Source: Hysterium pulicare CBS 123377
Lineage: Eukaryota > Ascomycota > Dothideomycetes > Hysteriales > Hysteriaceae
Assembly: GCA_000467715.1 (NCBI GenBank)
Contig: AJFK01000113.1
Coordinates: 50,045-114,044, forward strand
Length of the DNA stretch: 64,000 nt
Direction: 5' to 3'
In this document: one piece after another, positions 45,533 to 55,655 of the stretch
How the letters are laid out: every line of letters starts with the position of its first letter
How positions within the stretch are numbered: the first letter of the stretch is position 1
Notes under the pieces: generated by a model
What the model saw: the letters and a program-made list of their open reading frames with translations, nothing else
Databases searched by the model: none
Told to the model about the DNA's origin: nothing
Program-made: the position numbers and the translations under genes

Positions 45533-47133
45533 TCAAAGATTCTGTTCCATCTCCGTGATATACATTTTGATATGACTCTCCATCTTCAAGTACTCATCAT
45601 GGGCACTGTGGACCTCATTCTCAATATTCTCCTTGAGGTCGGCCATCTAGGAAAGAGTTAGTTAGCATTTATACGCAGACCTCCTAAGGATGGTAAAGTG
45701 GGGAATTTGTAGCATACCTTTTTCTCAGTCTGCTCAATCCTGACTCTCCTCCTCTCCATCTCTCGGCCTTTCTCCCCTCTCTCCTCTGTCAACTTCTTGT
45801 GCACATCCGTCAACTCTTCCATCCTCTTGCCAGCTTGCTCCGCCCTCTCCTCTGCATTCTTCCTAAGTTTGTCTGTGCGTGCGTTCACATTACCAAGTTG
45901 TTTCTGCAGTAGTCGTTCCTGGCGCTCCACATCCCGTACGTTGTTGCTTCTCTCCGAGAGTGCATCGCGATGGCGGGAGGCCTTCGCTAACTCCTCCTCT
46001 TCCTTAGACAGGTCGGATTGCACCTCTGTAAGGAGCCGTGTGCACGCTGTTACGTCGGTCGCGACGACGCCGAAGGAGTCGGTGGAGGTTTGGAGAGCGC
46101 GGGCGCGGCGGTCCAAAGTATCGATTTGGAATTTATCAGCTGTAAGGTTGGCATTCAGATCGCGCAGAGCATCTTCAAGAGCTTGCGGGGATTGCTGTGA
46201 ATACGGCCGCAACTTCGCAGCTTCTTGCTTGACGTTCATTGTCTGTGCTGTTTTCTCTTCCAAGATACTCTTCAAACGACCCTGTTCCTCGCGCACGCGC
46301 TCCAATTTCTCGGCGACACGCTCCTGGCCTTTCTTCAGATCGAGAAGGCGCTGTTTCAACTCGTTGTTGCGCTTTTCCTTCTCGCGCATTAAGGATTCCG
46401 TTGCTTTGCGATTGCGTTCAAGCTCTCCAAGATGCGATACTTTGGTTTCGTTATCTTTGATGAGTTGGTCAATACGAAGTTTGGTTCGTTCGGCCTTGTT
46501 GAAATGGTCGTCGATTACATGGGTCTGGGACTCGCGGAAGCGGATGAAGTTTATGATGTAGGAAAAGATCTTAACCAGGCGATCGCGGGTGGGTTTGTAG
46601 AGGTCGTTGAATGTGAAATCGTGAATACCACACTAAATCCAGATGCAATTAGTATTTTTCCACATTTGTTCATCAAAGTACTTTTCACTTGTCGGGGAAA
46701 GGAATGACATACCTCACGCAACAGTTTCTTTAGAATCACAAAAAAACCCATCAGATCTCTAGTATCGGACGTAAAGATTCTATCGGCATTATCAAGTCCA
46801 CAGGCATCCTCCGCTGCGGCCCTCATAGCTGGCGCAACCACCTCGCGAGTGGTATTCATCAGCAGTTCGGCGAACCATTCGAAGACCTTTTGGATTTGTT
46901 GTGGGTTGGGCTTCTGGAGGTCGGCAATGTTGAAGGGAATTCCTATGTCGCTGATACATCCTACAATTTCGCGATCAGGCTGTGGAGAAGTCAGTCATAT
47001 GCTAAACGGTAAGATGAGGATTGAGGGTGGAGCATACCAAGGTCATAAATGCATCGCTTTCATCTTGTTGACGGTTGCGCTGGTTGTTATTGCCCGAGCT
47101 ACGCGCTGTGCTCATGCGCGGATTAAAGTCCAT
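45533..47133 (-). CDS. NUF2: Kinetochore protein Nuf2 (Ndc80 complex)
   Basis: Subunit of the Ndc80 complex that couples kinetochores to microtubules. Four exons: 47133-47038, 46979-46713, 46632-45718 and 45646-45533, giving 463 aa. After a short Asn/Gln-rich tail, the N-terminal calponin-homology domain runs from [20 protein letters not shown] through [15 protein letters not shown] and [16 protein letters not shown]. The remainder is coiled coil ([20 protein letters not shown] and on to the end), which pairs with Ndc80. Length is typical for Nuf2. The long antisense frame at 45797-46561 is a shadow of the coiled coil. Confidence 0.95.
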
Positions 47134-47419
47134 GGCGAATTGGATTTGTTTAGGCCTTTTTTTTGAATTGAATGTAGGTTTGCGGTGGGCGTGGTCTGTT
47201 TCGTAGAGAGCTTGGATAGTGTTGTTGATGGGCCAAGACCAAAACGTAAACATTGGATATCGGTTGTGCAGGGGAATGGGTCCGTGCGATTAGTTTACAT
47301 AAGCGGCATGTGAAAATGAATTGCATCACCATCAATGATCGACTTAAACTATCGAGCTGTCATGCTTATCCCAACGTCTATTTTGATGGATTCCAAGCTC
47401 GTAGGTGTTTTAGCTATAC
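47134..47419. other. Upstream region of NUF2
   Basis: Short intergenic space; nothing recognised beyond the expected promoter. Confidence 0.5.
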
Positions 47420-47887
47420 TTAAAAGTAGTCTGACAAAGATGTTATACTCGATACACTCGAGTTGTCACAAACTTCAATCTGTAATTCCACTCGTCTTAC
47501 AGTCGTGAACTGGATAGTGAACTGGACATGTTGAGTGGCACAAAGGACAATCCTGTTCATCTTACGGCTGCGAATGGGTTTGAGGACTATCCCAGAGCTC
47601 GTCTCCATTATGCCACCGGCTGGATAAGTCCTATGATGCACTGTGATACCCATACCAAAGTCATTGTCCAAATAAAATATGCCTTTCAACATCCGCCTTG
47701 CACCTAGTAAGTTCGGAAACAATAGAACATCTACAGGATTGCAGACAGTATCTATTCTAGAAGCTTTCCGGTCCCTTGGAAGACGAGCAATCGGAACTGG
47801 CGGCACGAACCGCATAGCTTTACGACGTAGATTCATGCGTTCGCACAGGCTGACCTGGGAGTAAGCAGAGAACTGACGACATAGCAT
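47420..47887 (-). CDS. Hypothetical protein or 3' part of a broken gene
   Basis: Open frame of about 155 codons with protein-like composition. It has a basic N-terminal part (MRFVPPVPIARLPRDRKASR), then FYLDNDFGMGITVHHRTYPA and a tail with VQFTIQFTTVRRVELQIEVC. I do not recognise the family. Immediately upstream on the same strand lies a frameshifted coding stretch (47972-48650), so this may be the surviving downstream part of one damaged gene, or a separate short gene. No introns are obvious. Confidence 0.4.
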   Translation of the reverse strand: MLCRQFSAYSQVSLCERMNLRRKAMRFVPPVPIARLPRDRKASRIDTVCNPVDVLLFPNLLGARRMLKGIFYLDNDFGMGITVHHRTYPAGGIMETSSGIVLKPIRSRKMNRIVLCATQHVQFTIQFTTVRRVELQIEVCDNSSVSSITSLSDYF

Positions 47888-47971
47888 TACTCCACTATAG
47901 CACCTATTTCTGCCAGGGTTTGAACAGAATGATGAAGGTGAAACACATCGCTCGTCATCGTTACACGGTCC

Positions 47972-48650
47972 CTAGAAGTCCCTAGAAGGCTGACAGTTCA
48001 GGGTCCAGGATGATGACACGGGTGACGGCGTGCACGGGAAAGCGGAGGCTGGTGGCATCGGCTTGTTGTGGGTTTGTTGCATCATTTGATTCGGAGAAAT
48101 AATAATAATGACAGGTTTTCTGGCGATAAGGTGTCGCTTAACTGCTGCTTGGGGAATGACATCAGCCACCATCTTCAACGCCGTCTGCAGCCCTCTCATT
48201 TGCAGTACAGTAGTGGATTCATGCCTGATAACCTGGGTACCTGATGCGCTTCTCTGCTCAACGGCATCGTCAAACAAAACTCTTTCAATAGGCTCCGTAC
48301 CGTGCGCCATGCTGGTTGCCATGCTTGGGAGTTCACCGTTTCCTTCCCGTCCGGCGTCCTGCAGATAGACGTGGCTCTTGACAAAGCTCCCAATTGCGGC
48401 CAGTCCGATGGTCCCAATATTGCCTCCGCAGCAAAGGTGCATTTGACTTCGTCGTGGCTTCGAGTAGTGAGCCAGAGCTCAACGCCATTGCGCGCATCCG
48501 CTAGACCCGGTCTCGTGAACAGCAAAAGAGAGTCGATCAACGCTGAACTGCCGTCGCTAGAGGACAGGTCGAAATTGAGCATCCGCGGTGCATTTCCCCA
48601 GGAAAAGGGCTATTCCGCTTCCACGTATGATTGGCACAGGCATTGATGAG
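47972..48650 (-). pseudogene. Frameshifted coding relic
   Basis: Three protein-like frames follow each other on the minus strand. The first is MPVPIIRGSGIALFLGKCTA, ending at a TAG. The second reads SSDGSSALIDSLLLFTRPGL and GVELWLTTRSHDEVKCTFAA. A +1 change within AEA/NIG leads to the third, IGTIGLAAIGSFVKSHVYLQ to HLIARKPVIIIISPNQMMQQ. The overlaps leave no room for normal introns, since the only GT..AG between frames 1 and 2 is 18 nt. A frameshifted gene is the simplest reading. Assembly indels could produce the same picture. The family is not recognised. Confidence 0.4.
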
Positions 48651-49484
48651 CGGTATTTGGGCCCAGAATCCGCAGAGACTGCACACAGGATACGGAAGGC
48701 CATGATAGGTACTCGGAAATGATTCGAAAAGACCATCCCTCAGCCACAATTGCAATAAGGCAGCCTTTAACCAACAGGGTCTTGTGAGGAGAATGTTTGA
48801 AATGGCTTGCCACCGCGCCCGGGCGGGCAGTGATCTTCGATAGGAGCATGGCAAAGCATGAAAAATCTCATGTTGGCAGAGCGGCATCCTGGGGACGCCA
48901 GATCGGCGCGCGAATTGGGACCACAGACTGCCGGCCGCTACATCACTCGGAGCGAGCACGGGCAGCAGCGGGCTCTGTTAGCCTGCTGGCCACGGTCCTC
49001 GGAGGGCGGCGAGTGAGCAGCAGAGTAAAAATAAGCCCTGTGCGTGCGCTCTTCGGTCTGTGTATCTTGCACAGGACCTAACGGAAGGGAGAGTAGATCG
49101 GTGGGGTTTTCTCGACGGCGACCCAGCTGAGACCTGCCCACAACCGTGCTGGCAAAGCCGTTCTGACTGCATACCCGCCTTAACTATCCGCTGCTCCCTC
49201 TGACATTGCCCTTGCATAACCCTCCAGCACCACGCTTCTCACGACATCCCTTTCTTTTGCCGTGCAGCGTTCCATATTTGCGCGCCTTGTCGCTGTCGGA
49301 GCACTCGAGTCGACCGTTTCTTTTTCGCGCCCATCGCCACACCCGGCCACCTCAAAATGAAGGAGACTTATTTCGCCACTGGGTTTGACATCAGATAGCG
49401 CACGCAGCCGCTCACACGTCAACGCGTCCGCTGGGCGCGGACGGCCGAGTTATTTAACCCAGATCTCCACCCGATATCAGCCCA
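48651..49484. other. Intergenic, upstream of large plus-strand gene
   Basis: Minus-strand frames at 48610-48849 and 48537-48959 may belong to the relic. The rest (about 48960-49484) is GC-rich and presumably promoter and leader of the following gene. Confidence 0.4.
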
Positions 49485-52136
49485 ATGCCGATGTGGCCCT
49501 TCTCGAGGAAACGTCGCGCCACCAAATTAAAAGATAGTGTGGGTCCGACCGCTGTCGCAGGATCTAAGAAGGCTGTTGCACCTTATGCTCGACAACCAAC
49601 AGGCAATATGCCAGCGGACCGGTCGCTTAGTCGGAGGAACAGCAGACGGAAAAGGAGAACATCTTCGCACTCAACAATTTCCATGCGCGATGCCGACAAA
49701 ATATCTCCCGACCTCAAGCCGCTACACACGTTCTCCGAAAAGAAGCACTCGCTTTCGCCCGATCCTGGCAGCGTAGAGGATATTACCGCCCTACCCTTCA
49801 CCAAAGAACTGGAACAAAGCCCACACCTTCGTCCGATTACCCAAGACCACGAAATTCCGTATAACTTCCAAACACATTCGCATAGCAGCCTGCCGACTGC
49901 AAGGGATCGTGGGAAGCTGCAGAGGCCCCAGACCCTAAGAAGCAAACGGACCAACGACTCGGCGTTGTCACGTCGAAAATCAAGCAAGAAGAGGAAGAAT
50001 GACCAAGTGCGCGAGGAGGAGATAAGAGCTATGAGCATGCCATTGCCGCAAAAACGACCCGCAGGCAACTCTGGAGGCCTACTCCGACGAGATAGCAAGA
50101 AGATGCGTAGCGGACTGAACCGACACCTTGATCGGCCGACGTCAAACATATCACTTCCGCTTGAGGAATCTATTCACTCATCAATGTCGGGTAACTCGGA
50201 AAACCGTGCGTTTAGGGTCAGCGCTTTTGACATGTTCTCTCCTCGACCCAAGATCCGGTATTCCCTCAGTTCACAATACGGCACTTCCGGTCCGTCGCCT
50301 ACAAACCCATCTAGATCCGATTCCAGAAGGGAAAGAAGACCTCTTGTCAGCAAGGATGGTAATGTTAGCAAGGAGAAAGAGGCTCAAGACGACCTCAAGA
50401 AGAACAAGCGAATCGAGGATCTCGCCGATACTCTTGACGCTGGTGCATTGAGAGAGATTATGGAAAGAGATAAGCGGCGAAAAGAGAAGAAAAGGCGGGC
50501 CGAAGATGATCGATTGCGTCGCAGGCTAGAACGTAGAGCTGAGAAACAACGTGCGAATGAAGAACGCGAACAAGTTGGAGGTACCCCTGCTGTGGTCCCG
50601 CATGATGCTCAGGGATCCATTGGTCTGGGTATTCAAAAAGAGCCTTCAATACTTATGGAAGATCCAACACCTATGGAAGACGTGAGGCACGACTACGAAG
50701 CTCCGGCCCAACAACAATCCATCGACCAGGACATGGAGACGACCAGCGCTCTACCAACACCTCTCGAGAGTCCCGTGGAAGAACCTGTCGTCGCTGATGC
50801 TCAAGCAGTCCGCTACTCACGCGCGAGCATGTCACCGCCCATTTCGCCTGTACATACACGAGGACCCTCCAACATCTCTCAGATGCCTGATCTGATATCG
50901 GAAATTACGGCAAAACAAACATTAGAGCAAAGCCGCAGGGAATCAGAGTCGGCGGAGCCCCTGCAACCAGTAGAAACCATAGAGTCTACCGAATCTCGAC
51001 CGAAAACAACATCACAACGACGTAGCTCTGAGGGACGCTTGGGCAAATGGGCGTCGTTTCTAAAACGGGGCAAGAGAGGCTCTGCTGATCAAGGACGGAT
51101 CACGCCTTCGGAAGTGTCATTCTCAAATACGTCTCGTGAATCTATGTCTCGTCAACCTCTGCCTCCACATCTGGTAGCTGCCGCACCCGTTCAAGCCCGA
51201 CGAGCCTCTGGCCCACATGGCCGTGGAATATCGAAATTCAAGGAACATCTACCTGAATATCCAATTTCTCCCCCAGATTCAAGGGTACAGTCACCTGAGG
51301 CGTCTACTACTCAGCCCATTGCAACTCGTCGTGGAAACAATCCTCCGTCCAGCATCCAAGTGGATCCCAATACGTCAAGCCCTCTCGAGAGCACTCATGC
51401 TAGAGAAGGTATTCGGACTGACTCACCAGTGAGTCCAACAGTGCCGCCTTCCGGACTGATGTCGCAATCGCTCGCATCTGTAGACTCTGAAGCGTCATGG
51501 CTGTCTGGAAAACCATTGCAAAGATTTTCGAACAAATCACATGTGCGATCTAGCGTCGGATCTGCTCAGCAACAGAACGACTTCAATGCTTCGTATGAAG
51601 AGTTGGGGATTCCTGACGATGAGTATTTCCAAAGATTGACGCCACAACCTGACGAGCGGAGACGGTCGGCGCAGTCCGGTGAGGCGATCGCCAGAAAGGC
51701 CAGCAGTACCGCCATTGCGGCAATGTCTACTACCGCCGAGTCTGACACGGAAGACGAACTGCGCAGTAGTCCAACTGAAAGGCCACGCGTAGAAGAAGAA
51801 ATTGTTCACAACGTCGGTCGTCAACCCACAGTCGTCCATCGTAATCCCCGTGTCAAGTCCACCGAGGCGTTAGTAAGTTACTTCAACGCGGAGGAGCACT
51901 CGCAGGAAGGGTCTTCTCCAAGTAATGTCGACGACGCGCAGGCGGAATCACCCCCGGAAGACGTACATATGCAAGAAACGCCTTTTGTGCAACGTGCCAA
52001 AAGCGTTGACCTGGGCAAAGGCCATGTGCGACATCTCAGCGCAGGGTCCGCAAAACTCCTGGATATCCCTGCAAAGAGGTCCTCGACTGCATCTCCGTCA
52101 CCATCCCGATCGCCTAATCCGGAGCAACAGATCTAA
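49485..52136 (+). CDS. Large disordered fungal protein, unknown function
   Basis: Single-exon frame of 883 aa. The second codon pair offers an ATG at 49491, giving MWPFSRKRRATKLKDSVG, perhaps the real start. The protein is almost entirely low-complexity and rich in Ser, Arg, Pro and Glu, with many basic Ser sites (SLSRRNSRRKRRTSSHS, DSALSRRKSSKKRKND) likely to be phosphorylated. One clear structured piece is a charged coiled coil (RIEDLADTLDAGALREIMER followed by KRRKEKKRRAEDDRLRRRLE, about residues 310-365). Segments that look conserved are LGKWASFLKRGKRGS and SYEELGIPDDEYFQRL. There is no catalytic domain. A cortical or cytoskeletal scaffold role would fit, but this is inference. Confidence 0.75.
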   Translation: MPMWPFSRKRRATKLKDSVGPTAVAGSKKAVAPYARQPTGNMPADRSLSRRNSRRKRRTSSHSTISMRDADKISPDLKPLHTFSEKKHSLSPDPGSVEDITALPFTKELEQSPHLRPITQDHEIPYNFQTHSHSSLPTARDRGKLQRPQTLRSKRTNDSALSRRKSSKKRKNDQVREEEIRAMSMPLPQKRPAGNSGGLLRRDSKKMRSGLNRHLDRPTSNISLPLEESIHSSMSGNSENRAFRVSAFDMFSPRPKIRYSLSSQYGTSGPSPTNPSRSDSRRERRPLVSKDGNVSKEKEAQDDLKKNKRIEDLADTLDAGALREIMERDKRRKEKKRRAEDDRLRRRLERRAEKQRANEEREQVGGTPAVVPHDAQGSIGLGIQKEPSILMEDPTPMEDVRHDYEAPAQQQSIDQDMETTSALPTPLESPVEEPVVADAQAVRYSRASMSPPISPVHTRGPSNISQMPDLISEITAKQTLEQSRRESESAEPLQPVETIESTESRPKTTSQRRSSEGRLGKWASFLKRGKRGSADQGRITPSEVSFSNTSRESMSRQPLPPHLVAAAPVQARRASGPHGRGISKFKEHLPEYPISPPDSRVQSPEASTTQPIATRRGNNPPSSIQVDPNTSSPLESTHAREGIRTDSPVSPTVPPSGLMSQSLASVDSEASWLSGKPLQRFSNKSHVRSSVGSAQQQNDFNASYEELGIPDDEYFQRLTPQPDERRRSAQSGEAIARKASSTAIAAMSTTAESDTEDELRSSPTERPRVEEEIVHNVGRQPTVVHRNPRVKSTEALVSYFNAEEHSQEGSSPSNVDDAQAESPPEDVHMQETPFVQRAKSVDLGKGHVRHLSAGSAKLLDIPAKRSSTASPSPSRSPNPEQQI

Positions 52137-53664
52137 TTTTGGAACATAGAAGAAGTATCGTCAGGACATGCTTGATTGCCAATCGTGCCACTCATTTGAA
52201 TTTCCTTTGTATCAGTCAGTCTTTACCCGCTATGACCGAACACCCACTGCAGCCACTCGTTTGAATTTTCCTTGACCATTCTGTCTGTTCTTGGATTGGC
52301 AATCCCGGGCTGCTCCTGACTAGCTTCACCCTGACCAAAAAGAACTGTTTCCCGTCGAATTAGGACTGATTGACGATTGTTCATCGATAGATGCTTTTGA
52401 GATCACGAGAGCGTTTCGCGAAAAGGAGTTGGGCACAATAACTCGACGTATTTTTTGTCTTTTCACTATTTTGTACATGGCTGTGTAGAACAGCTTTCCT
52501 ACTCGTTTTTGATATCAAAACTTCCGGTTCTTGGGCGGTTCGGAATTTGGCATAGACGGTCACGGAGCATGGAACAGTCTCCGTAGGCCAGGTTTGGATC
52601 GTGTGGTTTTCCGTCTTCACCGGACAGAGGGATTTTTTTGCTCCATTTCTCTCATCCCACGACCGGATGTGGAGCCGCTTCATCAGCCATATACCTCTTT
52701 TTAGGCTGATCCTGTAATTTCAATACACGTGTGTACCACCATTCACTACTGCAAAAGGTACTATTTCTTCACCTGAATGAGGTGACATGCAACGCGAGGT
52801 TCCTTGTGCTCCACGATAGATGTATTTTTCAGATTCAGATATTACTTTTCCTGAGACCAATGACTGAAGACTAGATGAATAAACAATTTTAATACGTAGT
52901 AAGGGCTATACTCCTTTAAAAGTATATCCCCCATTTTAGACCGGACACACGGACAGCAAGGAGAGTTATCAAGAGGTTGATGCGCAGCCTGGTCTCCAGC
53001 AAACCTTTGTACCCACTGTACTCTGCAGGGCTTCATAGAGTTAAGTAGCCATTGCTATTTATCTAGGGAAGCCAGTCCGAGGTTATGGCATACATAAGTC
53101 ATGTTGAGACAGGAAGCGTGGGGTCAACAATGGAATGGCATTCCCGAGACAGAGGCAAGAGAATGCCCCACCACCTTGTCGGCTAGGGGTGGGCACGTCA
53201 TTGCGGCATGTCCCTTTGTCGATGGATCTGTAATCAACGTCTCGCTCGCCGTCAACGCTGAAACAAACCTCCAGGAAGTTTCTACCACACTTGTGCCTCT
53301 GATCTTCTATTTGGAACAGCCTACTTTGTAAGTCCACTGCATCTTCTTCTCATCGCCGTCGTTCAGGAAACATCTCGTACGGCTTTGACGCCAAAGCGCC
53401 CCCGATTGCCGAGTCTCACTAAGCGTCATTGAATGGTAATCGGTTTGTGTCCAGGGCATTCGATCCTGCCGGCCATCCCAAACCTGACCACTTATACAAA
53501 ATCCACGTCTTCTCTTTCGTGTATATATTTGTTTCTTGATGTTCGCCCCAAGAGCATTCAGAAGAGCTTTACTCACATCTGCACCATATCGAACAGCTAC
53601 AAATTCTTCGACGAACCTTTACCGACCTATCTTTACTCCTCGATTCTTTCACAACACAAGCAAA
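52137..53664. other. Intergenic
   Basis: About 1.5 kb with no gene recognised. Short frames lack protein character. It includes the thioredoxin promoter. Confidence 0.5.
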
Positions 53665-54176
53665 ATGGGCAAAGAAGGTGTACACAACTTACAAACGTGA
53701 GTTTCCCACTAAATCAGCAGACGCACACGATATCAAAAGATTTGGCTTGTCTACAAGCCCGTTTCCAAGGACCTTCACTAACACATCTGGGAAATTTAGG
53801 AAGGCCGACTTCGATACGGCCATAGAAGCAAAGGGCCTTCTCGTTCTCGATTGCTTTGCGACCTGGTGCGGTCCTTGCAAGGTTATCGCTCCTCAAGTCG
53901 TCAAGTAAGAAAAACTCTCCGCCTCGCTCTTACACGAACCGCGCCTAACATGATTCTTTTACCTTCAGGTTCTCCGACACCTACCCCACCGCCAAATTTT
54001 ACAAGCTCGATGTAGACGAAGTACCAGACGTCGCACAAGAGTTGGGCATCCGCGCAATGCCAACATTCCTGCTCTTCAAGGACGGTGACAAGGTTGCCGA
54101 GGTTGTTGGCGCGAACCCGAAGGCTCTCGAGGCCGCTATCAAGGCCAACTTGCCCGAGGAAGAGAAGACAGCATAA
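53665..54176 (+). CDS. Cytosolic thioredoxin
   Basis: Small dithiol reductant that reduces ribonucleotide reductase, PAPS reductase and peroxiredoxins. Three exons: 53665-53696, 53800-53904 and 53969-54176, giving 114 aa. The start [11 protein letters not shown] matches fungal cytosolic thioredoxins. The active site [19 protein letters not shown] is intact, the cis-proline loop reads [15 protein letters not shown], and the end is [20 protein letters not shown]. No targeting sequence is seen. Confidence 0.96.
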
Positions 54177-55655
54177 GAAATTAATGCCAATATCAATGTG
54201 AGCTACGGGATGCAGGGCCCTAAATGAGTAGTGCTGGCAATGCAATGGATAAGGAGCTAGAAATGGGGAATTGCATAGGCATGGTTGTTATGCTCGTGAT
54301 ACCTACCATCCTTCCATGAAATGAATATCTGAATTTGATCTGTTTAAGAGTCCTTGGATTTTATGTGGGGTACTGATTTTCCGGAATGCGATTTCTCTCA
54401 AGTAAGGGACCTTGGCTGTAGACACTTCTTGTTGAACGATGTTCGCTCCTGACATGACAAAAGTATCATTACCACGACCTGACAGCTACGGAAACGTTCT
54501 CCAACACAGTAAATCTGACCGAACCAAATTTGCCGAGTTCCGAGTACCTCGAGAAGACCTCTCAAATCCTCCAGATTCCCAGTGCATGATCACTGTATAG
54601 TCTAACCTATGTATCTCCTTCCGTAATGTCCTCCATCTTTTCACTTACGAACCGCCATTTTGTGACTATTATTATAGCCTCTTGTCGTCTTCCGGTCGTG
54701 TCTCAGTCCCAAACACTTCTTTTTCATCAGCCATTCATAAACGAGTTTCAGAACCAACATTGAAACACAATGCCTCACTTCATCTTAGTGGATCATAGTG
54801 ACCCCCGTCATACCAACATATCCTATCTAGGAAATTGCCAGGTCTTGGAGGGAAGCCAGCAGTGCCTGTCAACTGAGTAGATTCAGGCTTTGGAAAGGGC
54901 GTTATAAGTGAAATCGATGCTGGTGTAGAATACAACTTTGTAAATACCTGAAGCCTTAATTATAATAGAGTAGAAAAAAGTAGTTTTAAAATTATATAAT
55001 TTTAATAGTCTTTTACTAGCCTATTATAAACTAACTATTAGATAAAACTATATACCTAGCTAGGTTACATATACGCGGGTTCCCAAAACTCTTGATCCAA
55101 AGCCCAGATTCTAACTAGTGTTATCTCCTACTTTAGCCTACATTGAATTAAGATAAAGATTTCCATTAAGCCCGGCATTCTATTCAATCTTAAGCAAAGG
55201 AGATAGTACTATCATCAGCGCATCCATCTATATCTTTACATTTATAATTTTAAACTGCATCGTTAAAGGACTCAGCTACTCTAAGTGTCAATCTCAGCTT
55301 CGTCCGCCGACTTAAGAAAGCGGAGTCGTGTGGTGGTGGCTTAGACGAAGCTTCATAACAAGATCCTAGTATACTGCATTCCTCCTTAAAAGCTTTTAGG
55401 TATTAAAATAGTTCGGTATCTTTACGTAGACTATAGGTAAATACTTGAATTGAGATGTGGATAGAGACATTAAGTGCAGATGTCGCATAGCACGGAGATC
55501 AGTCAGTCTCATCAAACCACATGAATCATTCATCATCTATCGATACCAATATAATCAGACACCTAAACGCCACGCTCAAAAAGTCGTCCCGAAAGTCGTC
55601 TCAAAAGTCATTCTAGGGTCTTGGTTACCCCAAGCCCAAAATACCTCAACGCTTG
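54177..55655. other. Intergenic with AT-rich core
   Basis: No gene recognised. Bases about 54955-55080 are markedly AT-rich with many TA steps, and the sequence stays AT-rich to about 55450. That is the look of decayed, possibly RIP-affected repeat DNA, although no element can be recognised. Confidence 0.45.

Noticed and set aside
45797-46561. 254-codon open frame on the plus strand
   Set aside because: It is the exact antisense of the NUF2 coiled coil; the composition reflects complementary codons.
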